A stretch of DNA of 64,000 bases from Mycobacterium sp. NS-7484 (GCF_001953975.1 NZ_MBEJ01000126.1:1-64000); one strand, 5' to 3'. Shown: positions 9,441 to 19,530, numbered from the stretch's first letter. The notes: generated from the letters alone by a model not told the origin. Numbers and translations are program-made.

Positions 9441-10232
9441 TCAGGCACGTTCGCAGGCCTTCACGAAGAAGTCCCGGATCGCCGCGTTGACCACGTCCGG
9501 TCGTTCCAGGAAACCGAGGTGGCCGGCATCGGGAATTTCGAGATATCGGCCATTTGGCAAAGCATCGGCGACCTCTGCGCCGAGATGCGGGGGCATCACC
9601 AGGTCGTCGGCGAACCCAATCACCAACACGTCGGCGGTGATCGACCGGTAGGCCGGCCGCCGATCACGCTGCGGGGCGACGCCATACTGGGCGCGGATTC
9701 CCGGTGTCACCCGGGCCGGCCACCTGGTGAACATGTCGATCCAGTCCCGCACCGAGTTCTCGTTATTGAGGGTTTTGGGTGAAAAGCTTTCGATCAGGCG
9801 GACTTTCGCCTCATAGGTGGCAGGCAGCTGCACACCGGCGTCGGCGAGATCCCGTTCCGCGATCCGGAAGAACTCCCGGGTCCGATCGTGGCGGCCCCGG
9901 GTGGCCATCAGCACCGCCTGGCTCACCAACTCCGGACGCGCCAGCATGAGTTCCTGTGCGATATAGGAGCCCATGGAGACGGCGACCACCCGTACCGGGG
10001 CCAGTCCGAGTCGCTCGATCAATGCCGCCGTGTCCGACACCATCGTGGCGCACGTGAAGCCGTCGGTTTCCGACGTCGCGCCCACACCCCGGTTGTCGAA
10101 CGTGACGACGCGATATCCGGCTTTACGAAAAGCCGGTACCTGATACAGATCCCAGGTACGTCCGAGCCCGCCCTGCCCCGCGATGAACAGGATGGGTTCG
10201 CCCTCGCCGCGGTCCTCAAACGCCAGATTCAC
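9441..10232 (-). CDS. Alpha/beta hydrolase
   Basis: About 264 residues from the GTG at 10232 (VNLAFEDRGEGEP), 20 nt after the FAAL stop. A longer frame to 10301 would overlap FAAL, so the start is uncertain. The fold signature is clear: a strand-turn oxyanion region (FIAGQGGLGRTWD), the nucleophile elbow AVSMGS (Ala-x-Ser-x-Gly rather than the commoner Gly-x-Ser-x-Gly), the acid in FADDLVMP, and the histidine in DAGHLGFLE. It is co-directional with FAAL and probably co-transcribed. It might act as an editing thioesterase or acyl hydrolase for the PKS/NRPS line, but substrate is not readable from the sequence. Confidence 0.8.
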   Translation of the reverse strand: MNLAFEDRGEGEPILFIAGQGGLGRTWDLYQVPAFRKAGYRVVTFDNRGVGATSETDGFTCATMVSDTAALIERLGLAPVRVVAVSMGSYIAQELMLARPELVSQAVLMATRGRHDRTREFFRIAERDLADAGVQLPATYEAKVRLIESFSPKTLNNENSVRDWIDMFTRWPARVTPGIRAQYGVAPQRDRRPAYRSITADVLVIGFADDLVMPPHLGAEVADALPNGRYLEIPDAGHLGFLERPDVVNAAIRDFFVKACERA

Positions 10233-10252
10233 GTGGCCGCCTGCACCGGCGC

Positions 10253-12007
10253 CTACGCGTCCAGGCGGGCGAACTCGCCCTGTCGATATTGCGTCACACA
10301 TTCCGCACGGCGAACCTTGCCGCTCGTCGTGATCGGAATCGATCCCGGCGAGACCAGAACCAGATCGGCGACACCCAGACTGTGCGTGTTGAAGATCGCC
10401 GACGTTACTTCGCGTTTGACGTCAGTCAGTTGCTCCCCGTCGTCGCCGGAAGAATCCGTGTGCTTCCGCACTTCGATGATCACGACGAGTTTCTCGGTAT
10501 AGCCGTCCGGCACCGCGATGGCAGCACACCGGCTACGGCTGATCTCCTGGATGGTCGCCTCGATGTCATCCGGAGAGTGATTGCGGCCGTAGACGATCAG
10601 CAGATCCTTGATGCGGCCGATGACGAACAGCTCGCCCTCGAAGATGAACCCCGAGTCACCGGTGCGCAGCCAGGGCCCCTCGGGGGTGCCGGCCGACGGC
10701 GCATCAAGCCACGCGCCGAAGGTGGTCTCGGTCTCTTTCGGGCGCTGCCAGTAGCCGGCCGAGACATTGTCACCGTGCACCCAGATCTCACCGACTGCCC
10801 CGGCCGCACACTCGGTCCGGGTCTCGGTATCCACGATGCGGATCGTCGGTGCAAGCGGGACGCCGTAACTGACCAGGGGTGTGCCTGCACCGTTCGCGGA
10901 GCGTCGCGCCGTGCCGAGAGTCAACGCCTCGGAATCGAATCGTACGATCGCCGGCGGCTCACCCGATTCACGGGTGGCCACATACACCGTGGCCTCGGCC
11001 AGACCATAGGACGGCCGGATTGCCGCGGGGGGCAGATTGAACCGATCAAAACGCCGAGTGAAGCGCTCGAGCGTGGCTGGGTGCACCCGTTCGCTGCCGG
11101 TGATGATGGTGAGCACATCCGAGAGATCGAGCCCGGCCATATCGTCGTCCGATGTCTTGCGTACCGCCAGTTCGAACGCGAAGTTTGGTGCGGCCGTGTA
11201 GGTTCGACCGTTGGTGGCCAGGTGCTGGATCCACCGGGCGGGCCTCTGCAAGAATGCCACCGGGCTCATCAGCACCGCCGGAACTCCCGCCAGCACCGGC
11301 GCACAGACACCGAGGTACAACCCCATGTCGTGATAGAACGGCAGCCAGGACACGATGGTCGAACCCTCGGGGATCACATTGTTGAATTCCGCGAAGTATC
11401 CCGTCGTCAGTTGTTCATAGTTCGCCAGCAGGTTGCGGTGCGACATCATGACGCCGGCCGGATTGCGCGTCGATCCCGACGTGTACTGCAAATACGCAGT
11501 CTCCGTGACGCTCCCATGTTGCGATAGCGCTCTCACCGGGGCATCGGAGCTCAGGGTGTCCACCTCGACGATCACCGGGGCGGGAACGTCCGGTTGCGTA
11601 TCGCCGTAGTGCGCCGCTACATAGTCCGTCACCGCGCCGACCACCGCGGAGGTCGTCAAGATGACCGTAGGCGTGGCGTCCTGCAGCACCGAACTGACGC
11701 GTTCGTCGCTGACGCCACCCAGCGGAACGGCCAACGGGACGGCGATCCGCCCGGCCTGCATCGCACCGAGAAAGGCGACGATGTAGTCCAGCCCCTGCGG
11801 CGCGAGAACCAGCGCACGGTCTCCAGCCGAACCGAAACGTTCGAGTTCACCCGCGACAATCCCGGCCCGCCGATATAGCTGCGAATAGGTCAGGCTCTCG
11901 CGGACGCCGTCCCAGTTCGTTTCATAATCAACAAACGTCACTGCCGTGTCGTCGCCTTGCAGGCCGGCACGTTCGGACAGCAACGTCAAAATGGACGTCT
12001 CAACCAC
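10253..12007 (-). CDS. Fatty acyl-AMP ligase (FAAL, FadD28/FadD23-like)
   Basis: About 585 residues from the GTG at 12007, matching the roughly 580-residue length of mycobacterial FAALs. The frame opens to 12142 and an ATG at 12097 is an alternative, but that extra part is AT-rich and unlike the family. Signatures include the P-loop YTSGSTRNPAGVMMSH, FLPFYHD-type SWLPFYHDMGL, RPSYGLAEATVYVAT, and the C-terminal GRIKDLLIVYGRNHSPDDIE and ITTSGKVRR. FAALs adenylate long fatty acids and pass them to an ACP rather than CoA. It is divergent from the PKS and presumably primes it, as FadD enzymes do for other mycobacterial lipids. Confidence 0.92.
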   Translation of the reverse strand: MVETSILTLLSERAGLQGDDTAVTFVDYETNWDGVRESLTYSQLYRRAGIVAGELERFGSAGDRALVLAPQGLDYIVAFLGAMQAGRIAVPLAVPLGGVSDERVSSVLQDATPTVILTTSAVVGAVTDYVAAHYGDTQPDVPAPVIVEVDTLSSDAPVRALSQHGSVTETAYLQYTSGSTRNPAGVMMSHRNLLANYEQLTTGYFAEFNNVIPEGSTIVSWLPFYHDMGLYLGVCAPVLAGVPAVLMSPVAFLQRPARWIQHLATNGRTYTAAPNFAFELAVRKTSDDDMAGLDLSDVLTIITGSERVHPATLERFTRRFDRFNLPPAAIRPSYGLAEATVYVATRESGEPPAIVRFDSEALTLGTARRSANGAGTPLVSYGVPLAPTIRIVDTETRTECAAGAVGEIWVHGDNVSAGYWQRPKETETTFGAWLDAPSAGTPEGPWLRTGDSGFIFEGELFVIGRIKDLLIVYGRNHSPDDIEATIQEISRSRCAAIAVPDGYTEKLVVIIEVRKHTDSSGDDGEQLTDVKREVTSAIFNTHSLGVADLVLVSPGSIPITTSGKVRRAECVTQYRQGEFARLDA

Positions 12008-12409
12008 GGGCACAGGGTAGCGCCATAGCCGCGCGCATATATCGAATAACAGCAAACTATCGATAAACGGCCTGAAGATAACACTCGCGTCATTCATCCG
12101 AGCAATCTCCGCGACACTTCCCCCCCGGCACAGCGACCACACAGCATCTGATCTTGGACGGAGTTACGGCATCCGACGTAGGGCCGGAAGTATTTGAAAG
12201 CGGAGATACCTTGACGTCCGATTGCCCAGATTTTGGGACAAGGCACCACAGCGAACTTACCGTTGTTGGTTGTGACCGCCCGATTTGGGCGCTGCGCCAC
12301 CACGTCCGTATCACCACGCGGCCGCGATCATCTGGCGTTTAGCGCACAAATACAGGGCATCGAGCCTTACAGCGGTCGACCGCGGAAAGGCCTGTGGGAG
12401 GAGGGGCAA
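12008..12409. promoter_or_regulatory. Divergent FAAL/PKS control region
   Basis: About 400 bp between two divergent biosynthetic genes. On the minus strand, about 20-55 bp ahead of the chosen FAAL start, an AT-rich stretch offers a possible promoter (TTATCG, 17 nt, GATATA). Further along lies the motif shared with the mmpS upstream region. No gene is supported: the open frame from 12233 merely runs into the PKS, whose real start has its own ribosome-binding site at 12397-12406. Confidence 0.5.
12253..12277. promoter_or_regulatory. Shared upstream motif, copy 2 (FAAL/PKS side)
   Basis: GAACTTACCGTTG, six variable bases, then GTGACC: the second copy of the motif found at 9362-9386 with identical spacing. 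It lies in the divergent FAAL/PKS region, about 245 bp from the FAAL start and 133 bp from the PKS start. Function is inferred only from its recurrence. Confidence 0.4.
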
Positions 12410-15400
12410 TTGACCGCATTCGAAACTGTCCGCGAGGGGATTCCAGAGCCGCACTTCCGCAGTCCCCGGGATTCCGGGCAGGCTTCACCGGTTACACCGG
12501 TGGCCGTGATCGGCATGTCCTGTCGGCTGCCCGGCGGCATCGATTCCCCGGAGGGCCTTTGGGACTCCCTACTTCGTGGCGACGACCTGGTGACCGAAGT
12601 GCCATCCGATCGATGGGATGCCGACGAGTACTACGATCCGGAGCCCGGCGTGCCGGGCCGGTCGGTGTCGAAATGGGGTGCGTTCCTCGACGACGTCGCC
12701 GGCTTCGATGCCGAATTCTTCGGCATCAACGAACGAGAGAGTGCGGCCCTCGACCCCCAGCATCGGTTGCTATTGGAGACGTCCTGGGAGGCCATGGAGC
12801 ATGCCGGTCTCACCCGAGAGAGCCTGGCCGAGTCGCTGACCGGGGTGTTCGTCGGATTGACCCACGCGGACTACCAGATGCTGGCCGCTGATGCCCAGGC
12901 CCTGGAGGCGGCATACGGGTTCAGCGGCAACAACTTCAGCCTGGCGTCCGGACGAATCGCGTATGCCCTCGGCGTGCACGGTCCTGCGCTTACGGTGGAC
13001 ACCGCTTGCTCTTCTGGCCTCACCGCGGTGCACCTGGCGTGCCGAAGCCTGCACGAGGGAGAAAGTGATCTCGCGCTGGCCGGGGGTGCGACATTGGCCC
13101 TGGATCCCCGCAAGTTCGCATCAGGCTCCGCAGAGGGCATGCTCTCGGCAACCGGGCGCTGCCACGCCTTCGACGTCGCCGCCGACGGCTTTGTCGGCGG
13201 AGAAGGTTGTGTCGTCGTCTTGCTCAAGCGGTTGCCGGATGCACTCAGGGACGGCGACCGCATCCTCGCCGTCATTCGCGGCACGGCCGCGAACCAGGAT
13301 GGCCATACGGTCAACATCGCGACACCATCGGATGCCGCCCAGACAGCGGTGTACCGCGCCGCCTTGACAGCGGCCGGTGTCGAGGCCGCGACAGTCGGAA
13401 TGGTCGAGGCACACGGCACGGGGACGCCGGTCGGCGACCCAATCGAATACTCCAGCCTGGCAAAGGTTTACGGCGTCGACGGCCCCTGCGCGCTGGCATC
13501 GGTCAAGACCAACATGGGGCACGCGCAGGCGGCGTCCGGAGCCATCGGACTGATGAAAGCAGTACTCGCGCTCCAGCATGGCCTGGTCCCACAGAACCTG
13601 CACTTCCATCGTCTCCCAGACCAACTCGCCGAGATCGAGACCAAACTTTTTGTGCCACAGGAGACGACGCCCTGGTGCACCAACGGCCACCATCCTCGAC
13701 GTGCCGCAGTCTCCTCCTACGGGTTGTCGGGAACGAATGTGCACGCCGTATTGGAGCAGGCGCCACAACATGTCTCAGAACCGGCGGCGACACACTCACT
13801 GTCTACTTCGGCGACGCCGATGCTGTTTCCCTTCTCCTCGACATCGCCGGATGAGCTTCGACGCACGGCCGGCCGGTTGGCAGACTGGGTCGAGGCCCAC
13901 GAGGACGTCGCTCTCCCGGATCTGGCCTACACGCTGGCCCGTCGACGAGTGCACCGGCCGGTGCGTACCGCAGTCAGCGCAGACAACCGATCGGAACTCG
14001 TCACGGCATTGCGGGACGTCGCCGACGGAGATACTCCGTATCAAGCCACGGTCGGCCGCGACGACCGCGGCCCGGTATGGGTGTTCTCCGGTCAGGGCTC
14101 GCAATGGGCGGGAATGGGTGGCGAGCTCTTGTCGACCGAGCCGGTGTTCGCCGCCACGGTGGCGCTGGCCGAACCGATCATCGCTGCCGAATCCGGTTTC
14201 TCGGTGACCCAGGCGATGACGGCAACGGAGGTGGTGACCGGCCAGGACCGGTTACAGCCGACATTGTTCACCATGCAGGTCGCCATGGCCGCCGCGATGA
14301 AGGCGCACGGCGTGCGCCCCGGTGCCGTCATCGGCCATTCGCTCGGCGAGGGCGCGGCGGCGGTCGTCGCGGGTGCACTGTCGATGGAAGATGGACTGCG
14401 GCTGATCTGCCGCCGGTCCCGGCTGATGTCCCGCATCGCCGGTAAAGGTGCCACGGCGGCCGTGGAACTGCCTGCCAAACAGGTCCTTTCGGAACTGACC
14501 GGCCGGGGTGTCAACGATGTCGTGGTAGCCGTCGTGGCGTCGCCACAGTCCACCGTCATCGCCGGGACCACCGAGACCGTCCGAGTTCTCGTCGCCGACT
14601 GGGAGCGACGCGGGGTGATGGCCCGCGAAGTGCCGGTGGACGTGGCCTTCCATTCGCCTCAGGTGGAGCCGATCGTCGACGATCTGGCCGCTGCACTCGC
14701 CGACCTCAAACCCATGACTCCCGAGATCCCGTTCTATTCGGCGACGTCGTTCGATCCCCGCGAACAGCCCGTCTGCGATGCCAACTACTGGGTCACGAAC
14801 ATGCGCCGGATGGTCCGCTTCGCCACCGCGGTACAGGCGGCGTTGGAGGACGGCTATCGGGTCTTCGCCGAACTGTCTCCCCACCCCCTGCTCACCCGGG
14901 CCCTCGAACAGACGGCCGCGGGTCGCGAGACACCGATGGCCGCACTGGCCGCGATGCGCCGTCAGCAATCGATGCCAAATGGGTTGCGCGATCTCTTGAT
15001 CGATCTTCACAGCGCAGGCGCATCGGTCGATTTCTCCGTGCTCTGTCCGGTCGGGCAGCTGGTCGAGGCGCCGCTGCCAACCTGGACGCACCGTCGACTG
15101 TGGCTGGCCGGTGGCAGCCAGGAAGCCCCCACCCACGGTGGTTGCACCATCGCCGTGCATCCCCTGTTGGGCGCCAACGTACGGCTGCACGAGGAGCCGG
15201 AACGCTACGTGTGGCAGGCCGATATCGGCACCGCCGCTCAGCCTTGGCTCGCCGATCACCAGATCCGCGGTGTCGCCGTACTTCCGGGCGCGGCTTACTG
15301 TGAGATGGCACTGGCTGCCGCGCAGGCTGTGTACGGTGCAGCTTGCGGAGTTCGCGACATCCGCTTCGAGCAGGCGTTGCTCGTCGACGACCACACCGTC

Positions 15401-18400
15401 GTCGGCGCCTCGGCCTCGATGTCGGCGCCCAACACCGCGACCTTCACGGTCGAAACCGACGAGGACGGCCAGCAGACCCGGCACGCGACCGCGGTCCTCC
15501 ATGCCTCGGCGGACGAACAGCCTCCGACCTACGACATGACGGAAGTCCTTGCCGCCCACCCCGATGAGGAAGACGGTGCAGAAGTACGTGATCGCGTAGC
15601 CCGGCACGGTATCGAATACGGCCCGGCGTTCACCGGTCTGATCACGGTACGCCCCGGTCAGGGCGGGACGCGCACAGTGCTCGCCGAAGTCGCACTGCCC
15701 CGCTCGATCCGCTCGCAACAGGACGCCTATGCCGTGCACCCGGCTCTCCTCGACGCCTGCTTCCAGTCCGTCGAAGCCCACCCCGACATCCAGGCGCTCG
15801 GTGGTGACGTACTGGGGTTGCCACTCGGGGTCCGGCGCCTGTGCGCCTATGGCTCGGCCCGCACCGCGCACTACTGCTACACGCGCCTGATCAAGGCCGA
15901 CTCGACCGGCATAGAAGTCGACATCGACGTCCTCGACGAGGGCGGGACGGTCCTGTTGAGCGCGCAGGGGTTGCGGCTGGGCACCGGAGCGTCCGGGAAC
16001 GGTCGCGACGATCAGGTCCTCAGCGAGAGACTGCTGACCGTCGAATGGCGCCAACAGGAATTGCCGAAGGTCGAGTACGTCGACGCCGGATCCTGGTTGC
16101 TGATCGGCGAGTCAGATGGTCGGGATGCGGTTACCGAAGATTTGCGCGACGTCTTGAAGGACCGTGGCGCTCAATGCACGACGATGAGTTGGCCCGACCA
16201 GACCGACGACTCGGTAACCTGCCGACAACTCGCCCACCATCTGCGGGCCGGCCGATTCACCGGCGTGGTGATCCTCATGTCGCCGAATAACGGCGACCAC
16301 GCCGACCAGTCCCCGCTGTTGGGCCGCGAATACGTGCGCCACATGGTGCATCTCACCCGCGAACTACCGGAGATCAATGGCGAATTGCCGCGCCTGTACG
16401 TCGTGACGCGCAACGCTCAGACCGTCGTGGCCGGCGACGTGGCAAACCTGGATCAGGCAGAGTTGCGTGGGCTGTTCCGGGTCATCGGCACCGAACATCC
16501 GCATCTGGCCGCCACACAGATCGATCTGGACGAAGCCACGGGCGCCGAGCCGGTGGCCAGGCAGCTGTTGAGCGGGTCCGAAGAGGACGAAACGGCGTGG
16601 CGCAACGGCCGGTGGTACACCGCGCGGTTGTGCGTGGCCCCGCTCCGGCCGGAGGAGCGGCAGACAACTGTTGCCCTCCTCGATCGCGACAGAATGCGGT
16701 TGCAGATCCGTACCCCTGGGGATCTGGAATCGATGGAACTGGTTGCCTGCGAGCATGTCCCACCGGGACCGGGCCAGATCGAAGTCGCGGTGACGGCTTC
16801 GAGCATCAATTTTGCCGACGTACTGGTCGCATTCGGCCGCTATCCCGCATTCGACGGACGGCTGCCGCAGCTGGGCATCGATTTCGCCGGCGTGGTGATC
16901 GCGGTCGGCCCCGGAGTGACCGGGCATCGCATCGGGGATCACGTCGGCGGATTGTGCGCCGACGGGTGCTGGGGGACGTTCGTGACCTGCGATGCCCGCT
17001 TGGCGGTCACCCTGCCGACGGGCCTGACCGATCAACAGGCAGCCGCTCTCACGATCGCGACGGCGACCGCCTATTACGGGCTGAACGACATGGCGCGAAT
17101 CAAAGCCGGTGACAAGGTGCTGATCCATTCGGCGACAGGTGGGGTGGGCCAGGCAGCAATGGCCATCGCACAGGCGGCCGGCGCGGAGATCTTTGCCACC
17201 GCAGGCAGCGAACAGCGCAGACAACTTCTGCGAGATATGGGTGTCGAGCACGTATACGACTCGCGCAGTGTGGAATTCGCCGATCAGATCCGCGAGGACA
17301 CCAACGGTTACGGGGTGGACATCGTGCTGAATTCCGTGACCGGTGCAGCGCAGCGCGCCGGACTTGAATTGCTTGCGTTCGGTGGAAGATTCGTGGAGAT
17401 CGGCAAACGAGACATCTATGGAGACAGCAAACTCGGGCTTTTCCCGTTCCGCCGCAATCTCTCTTTCTATGCCGTGGATCTGGCGTTGATGTCCGTCAGC
17501 CATCCTGAACGGCTCCGAGAGCTCCTCGCCACGGTGTATCTGCTCACCGCCGAGGGTGATCTTCCGATGCCTGAGTTCACCCCATATCCACTGGCCGACG
17601 CTGCAAACGCGATTCGGATGATGAGCGGTGCGCAGCACACCGGCAAGCTGGTGCTCGACATCCCGCACACCGGCTCCAGCCGACTGGTGGTCCCGCCGTC
17701 GGAGGTGCGCGTCTTCCGTGCCGACGGCGCGTACATCGTGACCGGTGGACTGGGCGGCCTCGGACTGTTCCTGGCCGAGAAGATGGCGGCCAACGGATGT
17801 GGACGTATCGTGTTGTCGTCTCGCTCGCAGCCCGGTGAAGCGGCATCGGAAGCTCTCGATCGCATCCGGGCGACCGGTGTCGACGTGCTCGTCGAGTGCG
17901 GTGACATCGCCGAGGCCGGTACCGCCGAGAGGTTGGTGGCCGCAGCGACCGGTGGCGGATTACCTCTGCGCGGCGTTTTGCACGCGGCCGGGGTGATCGA
18001 GGACGCCGCGCTGACCAACATCACCGATGATCTGATCGAACGTGACTGGGCTCCAAAGGTCTACGGTGCCTGGAACCTCCACAACGCGACCGCCGGCCAG
18101 CCCCTGGACTGGTTCTGCTCGTTCTCGTCGGCGGCCGCGCTGGTGGGCTCGCCGGGACAGGGCGCCTACGCTGCGGCGAACAGTTGGCTCGACGCTTTCA
18201 GCCTGTGGCGGCGAGCGCAAGGTCTGCCTGCCACCTCGATCGCCTGGGGCGCCTGGGGCCAGATCGGCCGCGGCACTGCGCTGGCCGAGGGCGCCGGGAT
18301 GGCCATCACTCCCGACGAAGGCGCGTACGCATTCGAAGCGCTGCTACGGCACGACCGCCCCTACACCGCTTACGCACCGATCACCGGGGCGCCGTGGTTG

Positions 18401-18745
18401 TCGATGTTCGCCGAACGTAGCCCGTTCGCCGAGGCGTTCCGGTCCGCCGGCCAGGGCTCGACGGGCACCAGCAAGCTACGCGCGGAGCTCGAGGAGCTGC
18501 CACCCGACGAGTGGGCCGCCAAGTTGCGCCACCTCATCTCCGATCAGGTCAGCGTCATATTGCGGCGCAGTGTCGATCCCGACCGTTCTCTGTCCGAGTA
18601 CGGGATGGACTCGCTGGGGGCACTCGAGCTACGCACTCGCATCGAAAACGAAACGGGAATTCGTATCTCGGCCACCGGGATCACGACCATTCACGGGTTG
18701 GCGGAGTTGTTATGCGAAAAACTCACACCGGTCGAAGCGGCATGA
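12410..18745 (+). CDS. Fully reducing type I polyketide synthase (KS-AT-DH-ER-KR-ACP)
   Basis: About 2111 residues from the TTG at 12410, which follows a strong GGAGGAGGGG; the frame opens at 12233 without such a site. Domain order: KS (about 30-450; DTACSSGL near 197, EAHGTGT near 334, GHAQAASG near 368), AT (about 555-880; GHSLGE near 642, VAFHSP near 746), DH (about 915-1190; DHQIRGVAVLPG near 949), ER (about 1440-1750; GGVGQAA near 1575), KR (about 1770-1950; TGGLGGLG and the YAAAN active site) and ACP (YGMDSL near 2064). All sites look intact. GHSLGE and an -AFH- motif favour malonyl-CoA, so one fully reduced, probably unbranched, two-carbon extension per cycle. Divergent from FAAL, which likely loads it; the product would be the acyl donor for the NRPS starter C domain. 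Confidence 0.92.
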   Translation: MTAFETVREGIPEPHFRSPRDSGQASPVTPVAVIGMSCRLPGGIDSPEGLWDSLLRGDDLVTEVPSDRWDADEYYDPEPGVPGRSVSKWGAFLDDVAGFDAEFFGINERESAALDPQHRLLLETSWEAMEHAGLTRESLAESLTGVFVGLTHADYQMLAADAQALEAAYGFSGNNFSLASGRIAYALGVHGPALTVDTACSSGLTAVHLACRSLHEGESDLALAGGATLALDPRKFASGSAEGMLSATGRCHAFDVAADGFVGGEGCVVVLLKRLPDALRDGDRILAVIRGTAANQDGHTVNIATPSDAAQTAVYRAALTAAGVEAATVGMVEAHGTGTPVGDPIEYSSLAKVYGVDGPCALASVKTNMGHAQAASGAIGLMKAVLALQHGLVPQNLHFHRLPDQLAEIETKLFVPQETTPWCTNGHHPRRAAVSSYGLSGTNVHAVLEQAPQHVSEPAATHSLSTSATPMLFPFSSTSPDELRRTAGRLADWVEAHEDVALPDLAYTLARRRVHRPVRTAVSADNRSELVTALRDVADGDTPYQATVGRDDRGPVWVFSGQGSQWAGMGGELLSTEPVFAATVALAEPIIAAESGFSVTQAMTATEVVTGQDRLQPTLFTMQVAMAAAMKAHGVRPGAVIGHSLGEGAAAVVAGALSMEDGLRLICRRSRLMSRIAGKGATAAVELPAKQVLSELTGRGVNDVVVAVVASPQSTVIAGTTETVRVLVADWERRGVMAREVPVDVAFHSPQVEPIVDDLAAALADLKPMTPEIPFYSATSFDPREQPVCDANYWVTNMRRMVRFATAVQAALEDGYRVFAELSPHPLLTRALEQTAAGRETPMAALAAMRRQQSMPNGLRDLLIDLHSAGASVDFSVLCPVGQLVEAPLPTWTHRRLWLAGGSQEAPTHGGCTIAVHPLLGANVRLHEEPERYVWQADIGTAAQPWLADHQIRGVAVLPGAAYCEMALAAAQAVYGAACGVRDIRFEQALLVDDHTVVGASASMSAPNTATFTVETDEDGQQTRHATAVLHASADEQPPTYDMTEVLAAHPDEEDGAEVRDRVARHGIEYGPAFTGLITVRPGQGGTRTVLAEVALPRSIRSQQDAYAVHPALLDACFQSVEAHPDIQALGGDVLGLPLGVRRLCAYGSARTAHYCYTRLIKADSTGIEVDIDVLDEGGTVLLSAQGLRLGTGASGNGRDDQVLSERLLTVEWRQQELPKVEYVDAGSWLLIGESDGRDAVTEDLRDVLKDRGAQCTTMSWPDQTDDSVTCRQLAHHLRAGRFTGVVILMSPNNGDHADQSPLLGREYVRHMVHLTRELPEINGELPRLYVVTRNAQTVVAGDVANLDQAELRGLFRVIGTEHPHLAATQIDLDEATGAEPVARQLLSGSEEDETAWRNGRWYTARLCVAPLRPEERQTTVALLDRDRMRLQIRTPGDLESMELVACEHVPPGPGQIEVAVTASSINFADVLVAFGRYPAFDGRLPQLGIDFAGVVIAVGPGVTGHRIGDHVGGLCADGCWGTFVTCDARLAVTLPTGLTDQQAAALTIATATAYYGLNDMARIKAGDKVLIHSATGGVGQAAMAIAQAAGAEIFATAGSEQRRQLLRDMGVEHVYDSRSVEFADQIREDTNGYGVDIVLNSVTGAAQRAGLELLAFGGRFVEIGKRDIYGDSKLGLFPFRRNLSFYAVDLALMSVSHPERLRELLATVYLLTAEGDLPMPEFTPYPLADAANAIRMMSGAQHTGKLVLDIPHTGSSRLVVPPSEVRVFRADGAYIVTGGLGGLGLFLAEKMAANGCGRIVLSSRSQPGEAASEALDRIRATGVDVLVECGDIAEAGTAERLVAAATGGGLPLRGVLHAAGVIEDAALTNITDDLIERDWAPKVYGAWNLHNATAGQPLDWFCSFSSAAALVGSPGQGAYAAANSWLDAFSLWRRAQGLPATSIAWGAWGQIGRGTALAEGAGMAITPDEGAYAFEALLRHDRPYTAYAPITGAPWLSMFAERSPFAEAFRSAGQGSTGTSKLRAELEELPPDEWAAKLRHLISDQVSVILRRSVDPDRSLSEYGMDSLGALELRTRIENETGIRISATGITTIHGLAELLCEKLTPVEAA

Positions 18746-19530
18746 CGGTGGACACCGGCACCCAGACCATCGTCAGGATGCCGAGGGGTGGGCCGGACGC
18801 GTCGTGGTTGTCACGGCGACTGCAGACCGATCGCCCGGAATATCTGGATCGCGACGACGTCGACGTTCTTAAACAGAAGGTGGTTCGGGCGATCGATCGC
18901 GGCGGCCGTCGAGGCACCTACGAGAAATATGCGCGCATGGCGCTCGACGAAGTCGAGCACCGCTCGATGCCGAAAATCCTCGAACTCGGGTGCGGCCTCG
19001 GCGGGTTGGCACGCAAGCTGCTGGAACTGCATCCCACCGCCGAGGTGACCATCACCGATGTCGACGCTTCGTTCACGTCGGCGATCGCTGCCGGCGATCT
19101 GGGCCGGCATGCCCGCGCGACCGTTCGGGTGATGGACGCCACCGACATCGACGCCGCGGACGGATCATTCGACCTTGCCGTGTTCGCGTTGTCGCTGCAC
19201 CACCTTCCGCCGGATTCGGCCGCCCGCGTTTTCGCCGAAGGCACGCGAGTGGCCCACAAGTTGATGATCGTCGACGTGCATCGGCCGTCACCACCGCTGC
19301 ACCTGGCTATGCTGGCCGCAGCGATGCCGTTCACCCGCATCGCGGTGATCCACGATGCGGTGATCAGCGGGCTGCGCGCCTACAGCACATCGGCCTTGGA
19401 AGCGTTGGCCCGGCATGCCGACCCAGCGATCGACCTCGAATTCCGTCCTCGTCGCATCGGCCCGACAGTGCTCTTGGCGCAGCGTCACCAGCAAACGAAT
19501 TCTGTCAGCCACGGGGGCCGCATCGACTGA
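18742..19530 (+). CDS. Class I SAM-dependent methyltransferase
   Basis: 262 residues from the ATG at 18742, which overlaps the PKS stop (ATGA), so the gene is translationally coupled to the PKS. Longer frames upstream lie inside the ACP domain. The SAM-binding motif ILELGCGLGGLARKLLELHP (about residue 76) is followed by TITDVD and the FDLAVFALSLHHLPP region, as in small-molecule methyltransferases. The acceptor is unknown. In a lipopeptide locus it could methylate a hydroxyl or the C-terminal carboxylate; the latter would suit a methyl-ester product such as fortuitine, but this is speculation. Confidence 0.85.
   Translation: MTVDTGTQTIVRMPRGGPDASWLSRRLQTDRPEYLDRDDVDVLKQKVVRAIDRGGRRGTYEKYARMALDEVEHRSMPKILELGCGLGGLARKLLELHPTAEVTITDVDASFTSAIAAGDLGRHARATVRVMDATDIDAADGSFDLAVFALSLHHLPPDSAARVFAEGTRVAHKLMIVDVHRPSPPLHLAMLAAAMPFTRIAVIHDAVISGLRAYSTSALEALARHADPAIDLEFRPRRIGPTVLLAQRHQQTNSVSHGGRID

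Noticed and set aside
9227..9448. Possible small gene (73 codons) upstream of mmpS
   Set aside because: No ribosome-binding site, no conserved pattern, and it overlaps the hydrolase stop and the shared regulatory motif.
12233..12409. N-terminal extension of the PKS from the ATG at 12233
   Set aside because: The extension is not KS-like and lacks a ribosome-binding site, while the TTG at 12410 has GGAGGAGGGG just upstream.
14252..16054. A 600-residue minus-strand frame inside the PKS
   Set aside because: Antisense of intact AT and DH domains; no ribosome-binding site and no recognisable family.
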